DNA from: JAMXLO01 sp963776505
Lineage (GTDB): Bacteria; Pseudomonadota; Alphaproteobacteria; Acetobacterales; Acetobacteraceae
DNA length: 64,000 nt
Assembly: GCA_963776505.1 (NCBI GenBank)
Contig: CAVZNH010000022.1
Span: forward strand, 1-64,000
Reading direction: 5' to 3'
In this document: one piece after another, positions 27,936-37,595 of the stretch
Numbering within the stretch: position 1 is the stretch's first letter
Layout of the letters: every line of letters begins with the position of its first letter
Made by a program: the position numbers and the translations under genes
Notes under the pieces: model-generated
What the model was told of the DNA's origin: nothing
What the model saw: the letters and a program-made list of their open reading frames with translations, nothing else
The model's database searches: none

Positions 27936-28986
27936 ATGCCGAACGTGACAGCCGAACGTCTGACGGATATCGCCAATGCCCTGCTGCAAGCCGCCGGTGC
28001 GTCGGCCGAAGAGGCCGCGACGATCGCGCGCTATAACATCGGCGCCAATCTGGTCGGCCACGATTCGCACGGCATCATCCTGATCCCCACCTATATCGAC
28101 CGCATTAAAGCCGGGCACATCATGCCGGGCGCGCCGTGGACCGTCATCCAGGAGACCGGAACCAGCACAGTCATCGACGGCAACTGGGGTTTTGGCTACG
28201 TCGTGACCGATCGCGCGATGCGCTACACGATCGACAAGGCAAAGCAGCAGCAGGTCGCCGCGGCGACGGTCTATCGCCAAAGCCACATCGGCAGACTTGC
28301 ATCGTATCCTCTGATGGCGGCGCGCGAGGGCATGATCGCGATGATCACTGCCGATTCCGGCCGCAGCGCCAAAGCGGTCGCGCCATTCGGTGGCGCGAAG
28401 GCGCGGCTCGGCACCAATCCGATCTGCTTCGCCATTCCATCGAACCTGGAAGGTCCACTGTTCTTCGACATGGCAACGTCCGCCGCGGCCGCGGGCAAGA
28501 TCAATGTCGCGACCGCGCGCGGCGAACAGGTGCCCGGCGGGCTGGCTGATCGACGCCGATGGCAAACCTTCCACCGATCCGCGCGTCCTGCGTCAGGGCG
28601 GCGCACTGCTGCCGGTCGGCGGTTCCGAGGGCTACAAGGGCTACGGCCTGGCGACGATCGTCGAGATTCTTTCAGGCCTGCTCACGGGTCTTGGCTACGG
28701 CGTCGAACCGACGGGCCGGCACAACGACGGCTGCTTCATCGCCGTGTTCAACGTCGCTGCGTTCCGTGATCTCAATACGTTCAAGCAGGAGGTCACCGAG
28801 TTCGCGCAATACCTCAAGGCGACACCACCGGCTCAGGGCTTCACCGAGGTGCTGTATCCAGGCGAGATCGAGTTCAAGCGCGAGCAGGACCGCCGAAAGA
28901 ACGGCATTCCCGTGGAGGACGCCACCTGGAAGAAGCTTCAGGACCTCGCGCAAGGCTATGGTCTCGCCGACAAGTTGGGGCTGTGA
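27936..28986 (+). pseudogene. Ldh2/YlbC-type malate/lactate dehydrogenase family, frameshifted
   Basis: The start at 27936 (MPNVTAERLTDIANALLQAA) follows GGAGG. This copy retains the catalytic His motif GHDSHGIIL and has GFGYVVTDRAM, RQSHIGRLASYPL, GTNPICFAIPS and DMATSAAAAGKI in the first frame. Near 28536 one extra G changes the frame; removing it joins EQVP to AGWLIDADGKPSTDP, then GSEGYKGYGLATIVEILSG, FKREQDRRKNG and a stop at 28986. It would convert a 2-hydroxyacid to a 2-oxoacid with NAD(P). The stop is 3 bases before the amidohydrolase gene. Confidence 0.8.
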
Positions 28987-28989
28987 GCC

Positions 28990-30691
28990 ATGGCGGACAT
29001 GATCATTCGCGGCGGCACGGTGATCGACGGTCGCGGCGGCGACCCCTTCGAGGCTGACGTCGCAATCGATGCTGGCAGGATCGTTGCCATCGGCAAGATC
29101 GCAGATCGCGGCTCCGAGGAAATCGATGCGCGCGGTTTGCTGGTGACGCCGGGCTTCGTCGACCCGCACACCCACTACGACGGTCAGGCGACCTGGAGCA
29201 GCCGCATCACGCCGTCATCGTGGAACGGTGTGACCACCACGCTGTTCGGCAACTGCGGTGTCGGCTTCGCACCGTGCAAGCCATCACAGCGCGATATGCT
29301 GGTGAAGCTCATGGAGGGTGTGGAGGACATCCCCGAAGTGGTGCTGACCGAAGGCCTGCCATGGAACTGGCAGACCTTTCCGGACTTCCTCGATGCGCTG
29401 GCTGCGCGCCACTACGACATGGATGTGGCGACGCAGGTCCCGCACGCCGCGCTGCGTGTCTTTGTCATGGGTGAGCGTGGTGCCGATCGTGAGCCTGCGA
29501 CGGAGCAGGACCGCATGGAGATGGCGCGCCTCGCCGCGGAAGGGATCAAGGCAGGCGCTCTCGGTTTCTCGACATCGCGCACGCTGAACCACAAGACTCT
29601 GGATGGCCGTTCGATTCCGACGCTGAACGCGGCCGAGGCGGAGCTCGCCGCGATTGCCGGCGCACTGCGCGACATCGGCGCCGGCTGGATGCAGGTGATT
29701 TCAGACTTCGATGATGTGGACGACGAATTCGCGATGCTGCGCCGTCTCGTCGCCACATCTCACCGGCCGATGGCGATTACGATTCTCCAGCGTGACAACA
29801 AGCCCGAAGAGTGGCGTCGGCTTGCCGGTTGGATCGCCGAAGCCAATGCCGCGGGACTGCCGATGTTGGGTCAGGTGCTGACGCGACCCACCGGTATCCT
29901 GCTCGGCTTCGAAATCTCGCAGAACCCGTTTGTGAACCGTCCAAGCTATCAGAAAATCGCGTCGCTGCCGTTCGATCAGCGCATCGCGACTGCTGCGCCA
30001 GCCCGACTTTCGTGCGCGATTGCTGGCCGAGACGAGCGACGGCCAGGGCATGGAGCGCCGCGTAGCGAAATGGGATCGCATCTTCCCGCTCGGCGATCCG
30101 CCGGATTACGAGCCGTCGGCCGATGCGTCGGTTGCTGCCATGGCGCTACGGCAGGGCCGCGATCCAGCCGAGGTCGCGTATGATCTGCTGTTGGAGCGTG
30201 ACGGTAAGGCGATCCTGTATCGGCCGCTGTCCAACTACAGCTATGGTAATCTCGACACCGTGCACGATATGCTGACCCACGATGCCACAATCGTCGGTCT
30301 CGGCGATGGCGGCGCGCATGTCGGCGTGCTGTGCGATTCGAGTGCGATCAGCTACATGCTCACCCATTGGACGCGTGACCGCACGCGCGGCGCGAAGCTG
30401 CCACTGCCCTGGGCGATCAAACGGTTGACGCGCGATTCCGCTGCGGCGATCGGGCTTGGCGATCGTGGTGTCGTCGCGCCTGGCTATAAGGCCGACATCA
30501 ACGTGATCGATTACGACCGGTTGCAGTTGCGCCAGCCGGAGGTGGTGTACGATCTGCCGAGTGGCGGCCGCCGGCTGGTGCAACGCACCGATGGTTATGT
30601 CGCGACGATCGTCTCAGGCGTGCCGGTCTATCGTGACGGCGAGTCAACCGGTGCGTTACCTGGCCGACTGGTGCGCGGCACGTCGCTCTGA
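28990..30691 (+). pseudogene. N-acyl-D-amino-acid deacylase / amidohydrolase 3 family, frameshifted
   Basis: Begins MADMIIRGGTVIDGRGGDPF; VTPGFVDPHTHYDGQ gives the metal HxH, followed by TTLFGNCGVGFAPC, GALGFSTSRTLNH and SGR-like loops, all typical of D-aminoacylase/dihydroorotase-like urea-hydrolase-fold enzymes. Near 29990 the frame shifts. The second frame continues LRQPDFRARLLAET, LGDGGAHVGVLCD (metal Asp/His) and GYKADINVIDYDRL, ending at 30691. It would remove N-acyl groups from D-amino acids or hydrolyse related amides. One indel only, so it may be active if the sequence is in error. Confidence 0.8.
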
Positions 30692-30702
30692 AGGGAAACG
30701 GT

Positions 30703-31650
30703 ATGGCTGATCGCATCAACCGGGCAATCGAACTGCTGTCTCAGGGACAGGCGATCTATTACGACGGCCCGCACTCCGGTCATGTGCTGACCTACGCGCA
30801 GGGCCGCGACGATGCGGGCACGTGGGCCGACTACATGAATGTCGGCATGGAGCATGGCTCCTTCGACATGGCGGGGCTCGCCGAGTATCTGCGTGGCATG
30901 GTCGATGGTGGCCAGACGCGATCTGGCCATCGCACGCCTGCTGTCATCGTCGAGGCGCCGGTGAATGGCACCGACGAGGCAAATGTGCGGTTCAATGCCT
31001 GGCAGTTCCGTCAGATTCTCGGTCGTGGCGTGCATGGCATTCTGCTGTGTCAGGCGGAGACCGCCGATGCCGTGCGGGCATTCATCGAGTCCTGCCGTTA
31101 TCCGCATCACGCGGCCGGGGTGGACCCCGCCATCCCGTCGCCGGTTCAGCGCCTGCATGGCGCCGTGCGTCCGCCGCGTGGTGGCGGCGGCCAGCTTGGC
31201 ATCGGCACGCGCGGCCGCGGGTCCGAGTCGACCGCGGCGATGATCTGGGGTATGTCACAACAGGAGTATATGCGGCGTTGTGAGCCTTGGCCGCTGAACC
31301 CCGAAGGCGAGCTGCTGCTCGGTGTGAAGCTGGAAAGCCCCGAGGGCATCGCAAACTGCGAGGCGATCTGTGCCGTCCCGGGGCTTGGCTTTGCCGAGCT
31401 GGGACCTGGCGATCTGGGCTTGTCGCTCGGCTATACCACGCTGCAGCGCGACCCGTATCCACCGGAGATGGCGGAGGCGCGCAAACGGGTGTTCGGCGCA
31501 TGTCGTCGCAATGGCATCGCGTTCCTGGAAGGCTGCTCACCAAGCAACATCGCCGCACGGCTGGACGAGGGCGTGCGGGTGATCGCCGGCCACGATCCGG
31601 AAACTGCTCGAATTGGCCGCGCGCACCAGAAGCGCACGATGCCGGCATAG
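30703..31650 (+). CDS. HpcH/HpaI aldolase / citrate lyase family protein
   Basis: 315 residues, TIM-barrel class II aldolase-like. Blocks: YYDGPHSGHVLTYAQGRDDA, NVGMEHGSFDMAGLAEYLRG, VEAPVNGTDEANVRFN, GVKLESPEGIANCEAI (metal Glu) and FAELGPGDLGLSLGY (metal Asp). The central region after ESCRYPHH is more divergent than in HpaI. It cleaves 2-oxo-4-hydroxy acids or malyl-CoA type substrates, giving pyruvate or glyoxylate. The ATG at 30703 follows GGGAAACGG. It is the third gene of the Ldh2-deacylase-aldolase operon and convergent with MaoC. Confidence 0.87.
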   Translation: MADRINRAIELLSQGQAIYYDGPHSGHVLTYAQGRDDAGTWADYMNVGMEHGSFDMAGLAEYLRGMVDGGQTRSGHRTPAVIVEAPVNGTDEANVRFNAWQFRQILGRGVHGILLCQAETADAVRAFIESCRYPHHAAGVDPAIPSPVQRLHGAVRPPRGGGGQLGIGTRGRGSESTAAMIWGMSQQEYMRRCEPWPLNPEGELLLGVKLESPEGIANCEAICAVPGLGFAELGPGDLGLSLGYTTLQRDPYPPEMAEARKRVFGACRRNGIAFLEGCSPSNIAARLDEGVRVIAGHDPETARIGRAHQKRTMPA

Positions 31651-31655
31651 CGCGC

Positions 31656-32628
31656 TCAGTATCCCGCCTGCGAATAGGGCGCGCTGGCGCCGCGGCGGTA
31701 CACCAGCAACGTGCGGCGATAGGACAGCACCTCGACGCCATGCTGATTGCGCGCCCGCGTGACTACCGAGATGATGCCCTCGCCCGGCCGTGAGCGGGAT
31801 TCGCGGGTTTCCATGATCGCGGACTCCGCCTCGATCGTATCGCCGACTGAAACCGGCGCTCGGAAGCTGGACATCGTGCCAGCCCAAATTGGCCACGACA
31901 CGGCCGAAGGTGCGCGTGGTGAGGGCGGTCGTGACCGCAACGACAAAGGTCTCCGGCACGTGCACCTGCGGTGTCAGGTCGAGCGAACGCCAAGCGTGCA
32001 TCAGCAATTCTTCGCGATGGAAGGTTCGACATGGCGCGTGGACGAAGGTTTCGCCGGCAACGCAGTCCTCGAACCACAGGCCAACCTGTTCGATCAGCGC
32101 GCCGTCGTCCGCCATATGATAGGCGGCGAAGCGCTCCTCCTGCACCTCGGCCGCGTCCGCTTCGCGGCGGTCGATCGCCATGCGGCATTTGATGCGTGCG
32201 ACCTCGGTTCCGTCGGCTTTGTGGCCGCGAAGCAACGTGCTGACCGTGCCAGCCGCATCGAGGTCGAGTATCTCGGACTCGGCATACAGCGTATCGCCGC
32301 CGAACAGCGGTCCATTCATCGTGATGTCATCGAAGCCGAGGATCGCGCGCCGTCTGCCGTAGGTCTTGCTGGTCATGCCGATCAGCCGCTGCAACGTGAG
32401 CGTGCTGACCATCAGCGGACGCTGCCATGCCGTCGCAGCGGCATAGTGCGCGTCGTAATGCAGCATCGCGCCGTTCAATGTATCCAGCGCCTCATCAGCA
32501 TTGTCCTGCTGCGACAGCGTCACGCCCGGGCGATGGCGAAACTGCTGGCCGATCGCGAAATCCTCGAAATCAAGGCCGATGCGCTGTTGATACCGGTTCT
32601 CGCCGATACGGTGATAAGCGCTGAACAT
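31656..32628 (-). pseudogene. MaoC-like dehydratase (double hot-dog), frameshifted
   Basis: Start at 32628 (MFSAYHRIGENRYQQRIGLD) with GGAGGG upstream. The first hot-dog carries FAIGQQFRHRPGVTLSQQDN, which resembles mesaconyl-CoA hydratase. The second begins WFEDCVAGETFVHAPCRTFH, followed by VGDTIEAESAIMETRESRS in another frame (shift near 31870), with the stop at 31656. Family members hydrate enoyl-CoA. Next to an HpcH-type lyase, an acyl-CoA dehydrogenase and a CaiB CoA transferase, a mesaconyl-CoA-like hydratase is attractive, but that assignment is inference. It is convergent with HpcH, with 5 bases between the stops. Confidence 0.75.
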
Positions 32629-32674
32629 GGGACCCTCCGTTGTCCGGCCAAGCCTGGAGCCGCATACTGATAGC

Positions 32675-33813
32675 ATGACAGACACCATGATCCTCGACAC
32701 GATCGACGCCTTTCTGGCACGCGACGTGGCGCCGCATGTCCACCGGCTGGAGCACGATGACGTTTATCCCGAGGCGATTGTCCTGCGCATGCGCGAGCTT
32801 GGCCTGTTCGGCGCCACGATCGCTACGGAGTATGGCGGTCTTGGTCTGCCATGCGCCACCTATGCCGACATCGTCGAGCGGATCGCGCGCGTGTGGATGT
32901 CGTTGACCGGCATCTTCAACTCGCATCTCATCATGTCGGCGATCGTGCAGCGTAACGGCACCGAGGCGCAGAAGCGCACGTTCCTGCCGCGCTTTGCCTC
33001 GGGTGAACTACGCGGCGGGCTGGCGCTGACCGAGCCAGACTGTGGCACCGATCTTCAGGCTATTCGTGTCACCGCGCGGCGCGAGGGCGATGCTTATGTG
33101 GTGAACGGCACCAAGACGTGGATCAGCAATGGCATTCACGGCTCATGCTTTGCACTGCTGGTGAAGACCGACCTGACTGCAGAGCCGCGCCATCGTGGCA
33201 TGAGCATGCTGCTGGCTGAGAAGGGCGCCGGCTTCACCGTCAGTCGCAAGCTGGAGAAACTCGGCTATAAGGGAATCGACAGTGCGGAGCTGGTGTTTCA
33301 GGATTATCGCGTCCCGGTGGATCGTCTGATCGGCGGCGTCGAAGGCCGTGGATTGCAGCACGCGTTGTCCGGCCTGGAGCTTGGACGCATCAACGTGGCG
33401 GCGCGCGGCGTCGGCATCGCGCAGGCGGCATTGGACGAAGTCGCTGCGTTACGCGCAGTTGCGCAAGACGTTTGGAGTGCCGATCGCGCAGCATCAGGCG
33501 ATACAGTTGAAGCTGGCTGACATGGCTACACGCACTGAAGCTTCGCGTCTTTTGGTGCGGCGTGCGGCCGAGATGTATGACCGAGGCGACCGCTGCGACA
33601 TGGAGGCCGGCATGGCAAAGCTGTTTGCTACCGAAACGGCGTTGGAGAACGCCACCGAGGCGATGCGCGTGCATGGCGGCTATGGCTATTCCACCGAGTT
33701 TCCCGGTGGAGCGGCTGTATCGCGATGCGCCGCTGTTGGTGATCGGCGAGGGCACCAATGAGCTTCAGCGCATCATCATCGCACGTCAGCTCGTTGCGCG
33801 GAATCCCGCGTGA
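32675..33813 (+). pseudogene. Acyl-CoA dehydrogenase, twice frameshifted
   Basis: ATG at 32675 (MTDTMILDTIDAFLARDVAP). FAD/substrate blocks LALTEPDCGTDLQA, NGTKTWISNG and KLEKLGYKGIDSAEL. Near 33450 one base is missing before RYAQLRKTFGVPIAQHQ, and near 33702 one extra C in CCC interrupts STEFPVERLYRDA. The last frame ends GEGTNELQRIIIARQL, with the catalytic-region Glu in IGEGTNE, and stops at 33813. It oxidises an acyl-CoA to enoyl-CoA using ETF. The stop overlaps the CaiB start (TGATG), so the pair is coupled. Both breaks are one-base changes in or near short runs. Confidence 0.82.
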
Positions 33814-34997
33814 TGCTGCCGCTCGCTGGCGTGCGCATCCTCGCGGTGGAGCAGTACGGCGCGGGACCGTTCGGCTCCATGCAGCTCGCCGACATGGGTG
33901 CCGAGGTGATCAAGATCGAGAATCCGGCCGAGGGTGGCGACGTCAGCCGATCGGTCGGACCATTCTTCCTTGGCGAAAATGACAGTCATTTCTTTCAGGC
34001 TTTCAATCGCAACAAGCGTTCAATCACGTTGAACCTGCGCGCGCCTGAGGGACAGCGCGTGCTGCGCGACCTTGCCGCGACGGCAGATGCGGTGCTCGAC
34101 AATCTGCGCGGTGATCAATCGCCGCGGCTCGGCGTGACCTATGATCAGTTGAAGTCTGCCAATCCACGCATCGTGTGCGCGCATCTGTCGGCGTATGGCC
34201 GCGAGGGCAGCCGGGCGTCGTGGCCAGGCTACGACTATCTGATGCAGGCGGAAGCCGGCTATCTGTCGCTGACCGGGGAGCCGGATCAGACGCCGGCGCG
34301 GTTCGGACTGTCCATCGTCGACATGATGGCAGGCGTATATGCAGCGACGGCCCTGCTCGGCGGCATTGTGTCGGCGCGCGCGACCGGTGTGGGACGCGAC
34401 GTCGATGTCAGCCTGTTCGACACGGCGTTGGCAAATCTCAACTACCTGGCTGCATGGTTCCTGAATGGTGGCCATGCGCAGGGCCGCGAACCGCGTGGTG
34501 CGCATCCTTCGTTGACGCCGAGCCAGCTCTATCGCACGGCGGATGGCTGGATCTTCATCATGTGCAATAAGCAAAAGTTCTGGCCGGCGCTGTGCGAGAA
34601 GATTGGACATCTCGAGTGGTCCGACGATCCACGCTTCGCCAGCTTCAAGGCGCGGCTGGAAAATCGTGCGGAACTGACTCGGCTGCTGGATGCGGCACTG
34701 TCGACCCGTGGCACCGCTGCGTGGCTCGAGCATTTCGCCGGCGCAGTGCCCGCGGCACCTGTGCACGATATCGCGCACGCGCTCAGTTCGGACGTCGTGA
34801 TGCAGGAAGATCGCGTGTGGTCCTATGCGCATCCGTCCGGCGAGTTCCGCATGGTGCCGCCGGCATTTCGTCTTCCGGGCGAGGCGATGCCGCGTCAGGG
34901 TGCTCCGGCGCTTGGCGCGGATACCGATGCTGTGCTGATGGAACTTGGCTATGATGCGGAGAGGATCAAGGCGCTGCACGCGGCCGGTGTGATCTGA
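33813..34997 (+). CDS. CaiB/BaiF family CoA transferase
   Basis: 394 residues from the ATG at 33813 (MLPLAGVRILAVEQYGAGPF), in TGATG overlap with the acyl-CoA dehydrogenase stop. Family III CoA-transferase motifs: LADMGAEVIKIENP, FFQAFNRNKRSITLNLR, HLSAYGREGSRASWPGYD (substrate-site region with Asp nucleophile in YD) and GVGRDVDVSLFDTAL. It moves CoA between organic acids. The best partner is the upstream dehydrogenase, activating the acid that the dehydrogenase then oxidises. It is convergent with trmO, the stops being 4 bases apart. Confidence 0.92.
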   Translation: MLPLAGVRILAVEQYGAGPFGSMQLADMGAEVIKIENPAEGGDVSRSVGPFFLGENDSHFFQAFNRNKRSITLNLRAPEGQRVLRDLAATADAVLDNLRGDQSPRLGVTYDQLKSANPRIVCAHLSAYGREGSRASWPGYDYLMQAEAGYLSLTGEPDQTPARFGLSIVDMMAGVYAATALLGGIVSARATGVGRDVDVSLFDTALANLNYLAAWFLNGGHAQGREPRGAHPSLTPSQLYRTADGWIFIMCNKQKFWPALCEKIGHLEWSDDPRFASFKARLENRAELTRLLDAALSTRGTAAWLEHFAGAVPAAPVHDIAHALSSDVVMQEDRVWSYAHPSGEFRMVPPAFRLPGEAMPRQGAPALGADTDAVLMELGYDAERIKALHAAGVI

Positions 34998-35000
34998 CCG

Positions 35001-35456
35001 CTAGCTGCGTCGCGTCGCATGCGGCTCCAGCCAGCCCATGTCGGAATCCGGTTCGCAATCGGTGGTCTTCAGATATGGCTTGATGTCGATCAGCGGCGTG
35101 CCGTCTACGCAGTCCAGATATCGCACTTTCAGAATATTCGGCGCATCGAACCCTTCGAATGCCACGACTGACAGTCCGATCGGGTTCGGTCGTCGCGGCC
35201 CGCGCGTGGCGAATACGCCGCGCGGCTGCGCATCGAACGGTGGCGTGAACACCAACTCCGGTTCCCGCGCCTGATCCATCCAGTACAGCAGGATCAGATG
35301 GGAAAATCCCTCGATGCTGCCTAAACCTTCAGCAAACTCCGGCAGCACCACCGCCGTGCACAGCGGCGCCGGATTGGGTTGCCGCCCGTTGCGCGGACAC
35401 TCGGCAATGCTCCGCCAGGGGGTATGCAGCGTGCCGATCGATCGGGCGGTGAACAT
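35001..35456 (-). CDS. trmO: tRNA (N6-threonylcarbamoyl-A37) methyltransferase TrmO-like
   Basis: 151 residues of the TsaA/TrmO (YaeB) beta-barrel type: IGTLHTPW, PRNGRQPNP, GLGSIEGFSHLILLYWMDQ, FATRGPRRPNPIGLSVV and ILKVRYLDCVDGTPLIDIKP. It SAM-methylates t6A37 in tRNA-Thr in E. coli. Here it lacks the C-terminal extension of the E. coli protein. The start overlaps the threonine aldolase stop (TGATG), an unusual pairing of a tRNA-Thr modifier and a threonine-cleaving enzyme. Confidence 0.85.
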   Translation of the reverse strand: MFTARSIGTLHTPWRSIAECPRNGRQPNPAPLCTAVVLPEFAEGLGSIEGFSHLILLYWMDQAREPELVFTPPFDAQPRGVFATRGPRRPNPIGLSVVAFEGFDAPNILKVRYLDCVDGTPLIDIKPYLKTTDCEPDSDMGWLEPHATRRS

Positions 35457-36523
35457 CAGGCCGCGTTGACCACCTGTTTCATAACCGACAAGGCCTCGTC
35501 CACATGCGCCGCGGTCACGTCGAGATGCAGACAGGCACGGGCGCGGTATTTGCCGGACGTGGACACCAGCACACCTTCCTTGCGCAGCTTGCCGGCAAAT
35601 GCGTCGGAGGTCATGCCGGTGCCCTCGGTGTCGAAGAACACTAGGTTGGTCTCCGGCATTTCGACTGTGATGCCGGGAATTTGCGCCATGCCGCGGGCCA
35701 GCGACTTTGCATTCGTGTGATCTTCAGCAAGGCGATCGATATTGTGCTCCAGCGCATAGAGACACGCCGCAGCGCACATGCCGCCCTGCCGCATCGATCC
35801 GCCAAGCCGCTGTTTCCATCGCCACGCCTGGCCGATGAACTCGCGCGAGCCGGCGAGCACGGCGCCCAAAGGTGCAGCCAGGCCCTTGGTGAAATCCAAC
35901 CAGACCGAATCGCAGCCCTCGGTGAGATCGGTCGCCGGCACACCCAATGCCACCGCCGCATTCATCAGCCGGGCGCCATCCATGTGGGTGGAAAGCCTGT
36001 GTCTGTGCGCGGCATCGGTGACCGCACGGAGTGCGTCGACGCTCCAGCACGCGCCGCCGCCGCGATTGGCGGTCTGCTCCACCTCCACCAAACGCTGCGT
36101 CGGCGAATAGCGTGACACCGGGCGGATCGCCTCTTCCAGCGCATCGACGGTGAACTGGCCACGTTCGCCTTGCAGTCCCTTGATCAGCGCGCCTGCGATC
36201 GCTGCCGGCGCGCCGCCTTCGCTTGACAGAATGTGCGAAGACTCATGCGCGAGAATCTCCTCGCCCGGCCGGCAGTGAGTGGCGATCGCCACCTGGTTGC
36301 ACATGGTGCCGGAGGGCAAAAACACCGCGGCTTCTTTGCCGAGCAGCGCGGCACTGCGATCGCACAGCGCCCAGATGGTGGGATCGGAGCCCATCTGCTC
36401 GTCACCCACCTCCGCTTCCATCATTGCCTCCTTCATGCCGCGCGAAGGCTTGGTCTGCGTATCGGAGGACAGATTGACGCGGACCGGTATCGAGAAGTCG
36501 AAGCGCTGCGGTTCATACGACAT
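35456..36523 (-). CDS. ltaE: Low-specificity L-threonine aldolase
   Basis: 355 residues, PLP fold type I. Blocks: RVNLSSDTQTKPSRGMKEAM, VGDEQMGSDPTIWALCDR, GKEAAVFLPSGTMCNQVAI, HESSHILSSEGGAPAAI, HMDGARLMNAAVALG and the PLP Lys in WLDFTKGLAAPLGAVLAGS. It cleaves L-threonine / allo-threonine to glycine and acetaldehyde, with broad beta-hydroxy amino acid scope. It starts 9 bases after the propeller gene stop and is followed by trmO in TGATG overlap, giving a three-gene leftward unit. Confidence 0.9.
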   Translation of the reverse strand: MSYEPQRFDFSIPVRVNLSSDTQTKPSRGMKEAMMEAEVGDEQMGSDPTIWALCDRSAALLGKEAAVFLPSGTMCNQVAIATHCRPGEEILAHESSHILSSEGGAPAAIAGALIKGLQGERGQFTVDALEEAIRPVSRYSPTQRLVEVEQTANRGGGACWSVDALRAVTDAAHRHRLSTHMDGARLMNAAVALGVPATDLTEGCDSVWLDFTKGLAAPLGAVLAGSREFIGQAWRWKQRLGGSMRQGGMCAAACLYALEHNIDRLAEDHTNAKSLARGMAQIPGITVEMPETNLVFFDTEGTGMTSDAFAGKLRKEGVLVSTSGKYRARACLHLDVTAAHVDEALSVMKQVVNAA

Positions 36524-36532
36524 GACTTGGCC

Positions 36533-37492
36533 TCAACTGATCTTGCGCAGTTTGCGCAGGCAACGCACCCCGTCGGGGATCGGCTGATCCGCCCAGTATT
36601 GCGGCCACAGCGTGCGCGACACCTCGCCGATGTAGATGTCGCCTCGGGAGTCCGCGCAGAGACCGTGCGGGCCGATATAGTCCGTGGGGCCGGTACCGGG
36701 ATGCTGGCCGCCGATGCGCGTGAGCAGATTGCCCTTGTTGTCGATGATGGAGATACGCGGTCCCAGGTTGGGATAGTTGCGATTGGTACGGGTTGCGGGA
36801 CCGAGTTCGCCCACGTAGCAGATCGGGCAGGTGCAGTACGGCATGAAGATGCCGCACGGCCGGTGCAGATTGTTGAATTGCGTCTCGTAGCGGCCGTTGC
36901 CGTCGAACACCTGGATGCGATGGTTCTCGCGGTCCGCGACGTAGACCCAGCCATCCGGATCGCACGAGATGTTATGCACCAGATTGAACTGACCCGGTTC
37001 GGTGCCGGACTCGCCCCACGACATCAGCCACTTGCCATCCGGCGCGTATTTGTGGACGCGCGCATTGCCGTAGCCGTCCGAGACATAGATGTCGCCTTTC
37101 GGCGACAATGCGGTGTGCGTGCAGCGGTGAAACGGCTGTCCGCTCATGAACGGCGCCGGCTTGCCAGGCGTTCCGAGTGTGAGCAGTACCTTGCCGTCAA
37201 GCGTGCACTGCCGCACCGAATGGTCGCCGTCGTCGGTCAGGAACACCGTGTCATCCGGCGCCATATGCAGGCCGTGCGCGCGAGGAAACAGTCCCTCGCC
37301 CCATGCGCGCAGGAAATTGCCTTCGCTATCGAACACCATCATCGGATGCTCGCCGCGATTGAACACGTAGACGTTGTCCTGCCTGTCGACACCGACCGCG
37401 CCGACCTCGTGCAACGACCAGCCTGGCGGCACCTTTGCCCAGTTGTCGATCTGTTCGTAGCGATAGTCGCCACTGCCGACGATGATGGTCAT
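36533..37492 (-). CDS. NHL-repeat beta-propeller protein (peptidyl-glycine lyase-like)
   Basis: 319 residues from the ATG at 37492 (MTIIVGSGDYRYEQIDNWAK), chosen because GGGAGGGAA lies upstream; the frame continues to 37741 as a shadow of the neighbouring gene. NHL blades: VGVDRQDNVYVFNRGEHPMM, HMAPDDTVFLTDDGDHSV, ALSPKGDIYVSDGYGNARVH and CDPDGWVYVADRENHRIQVF. The region CTCPICYVGE carries a CxCxxC cluster. Without a signal peptide it is cytoplasmic. Related propellers bind ligands or have alpha-amidating lyase-like folds; no function can be assigned. Confidence 0.83.
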   Translation of the reverse strand: MTIIVGSGDYRYEQIDNWAKVPPGWSLHEVGAVGVDRQDNVYVFNRGEHPMMVFDSEGNFLRAWGEGLFPRAHGLHMAPDDTVFLTDDGDHSVRQCTLDGKVLLTLGTPGKPAPFMSGQPFHRCTHTALSPKGDIYVSDGYGNARVHKYAPDGKWLMSWGESGTEPGQFNLVHNISCDPDGWVYVADRENHRIQVFDGNGRYETQFNNLHRPCGIFMPYCTCPICYVGELGPATRTNRNYPNLGPRISIIDNKGNLLTRIGGQHPGTGPTDYIGPHGLCADSRGDIYIGEVSRTLWPQYWADQPIPDGVRCLRKLRKIS

Positions 37493-37595
37493 GGTTCCCT
37501 CCCGGCCGTCTTTCCGCTCCAGATGACAAGCTTTGCAGTCTGTACCATGCTGTCCCACTGATGGAAAGATACGCGCAACGCCAGGAGGTCCGCGC

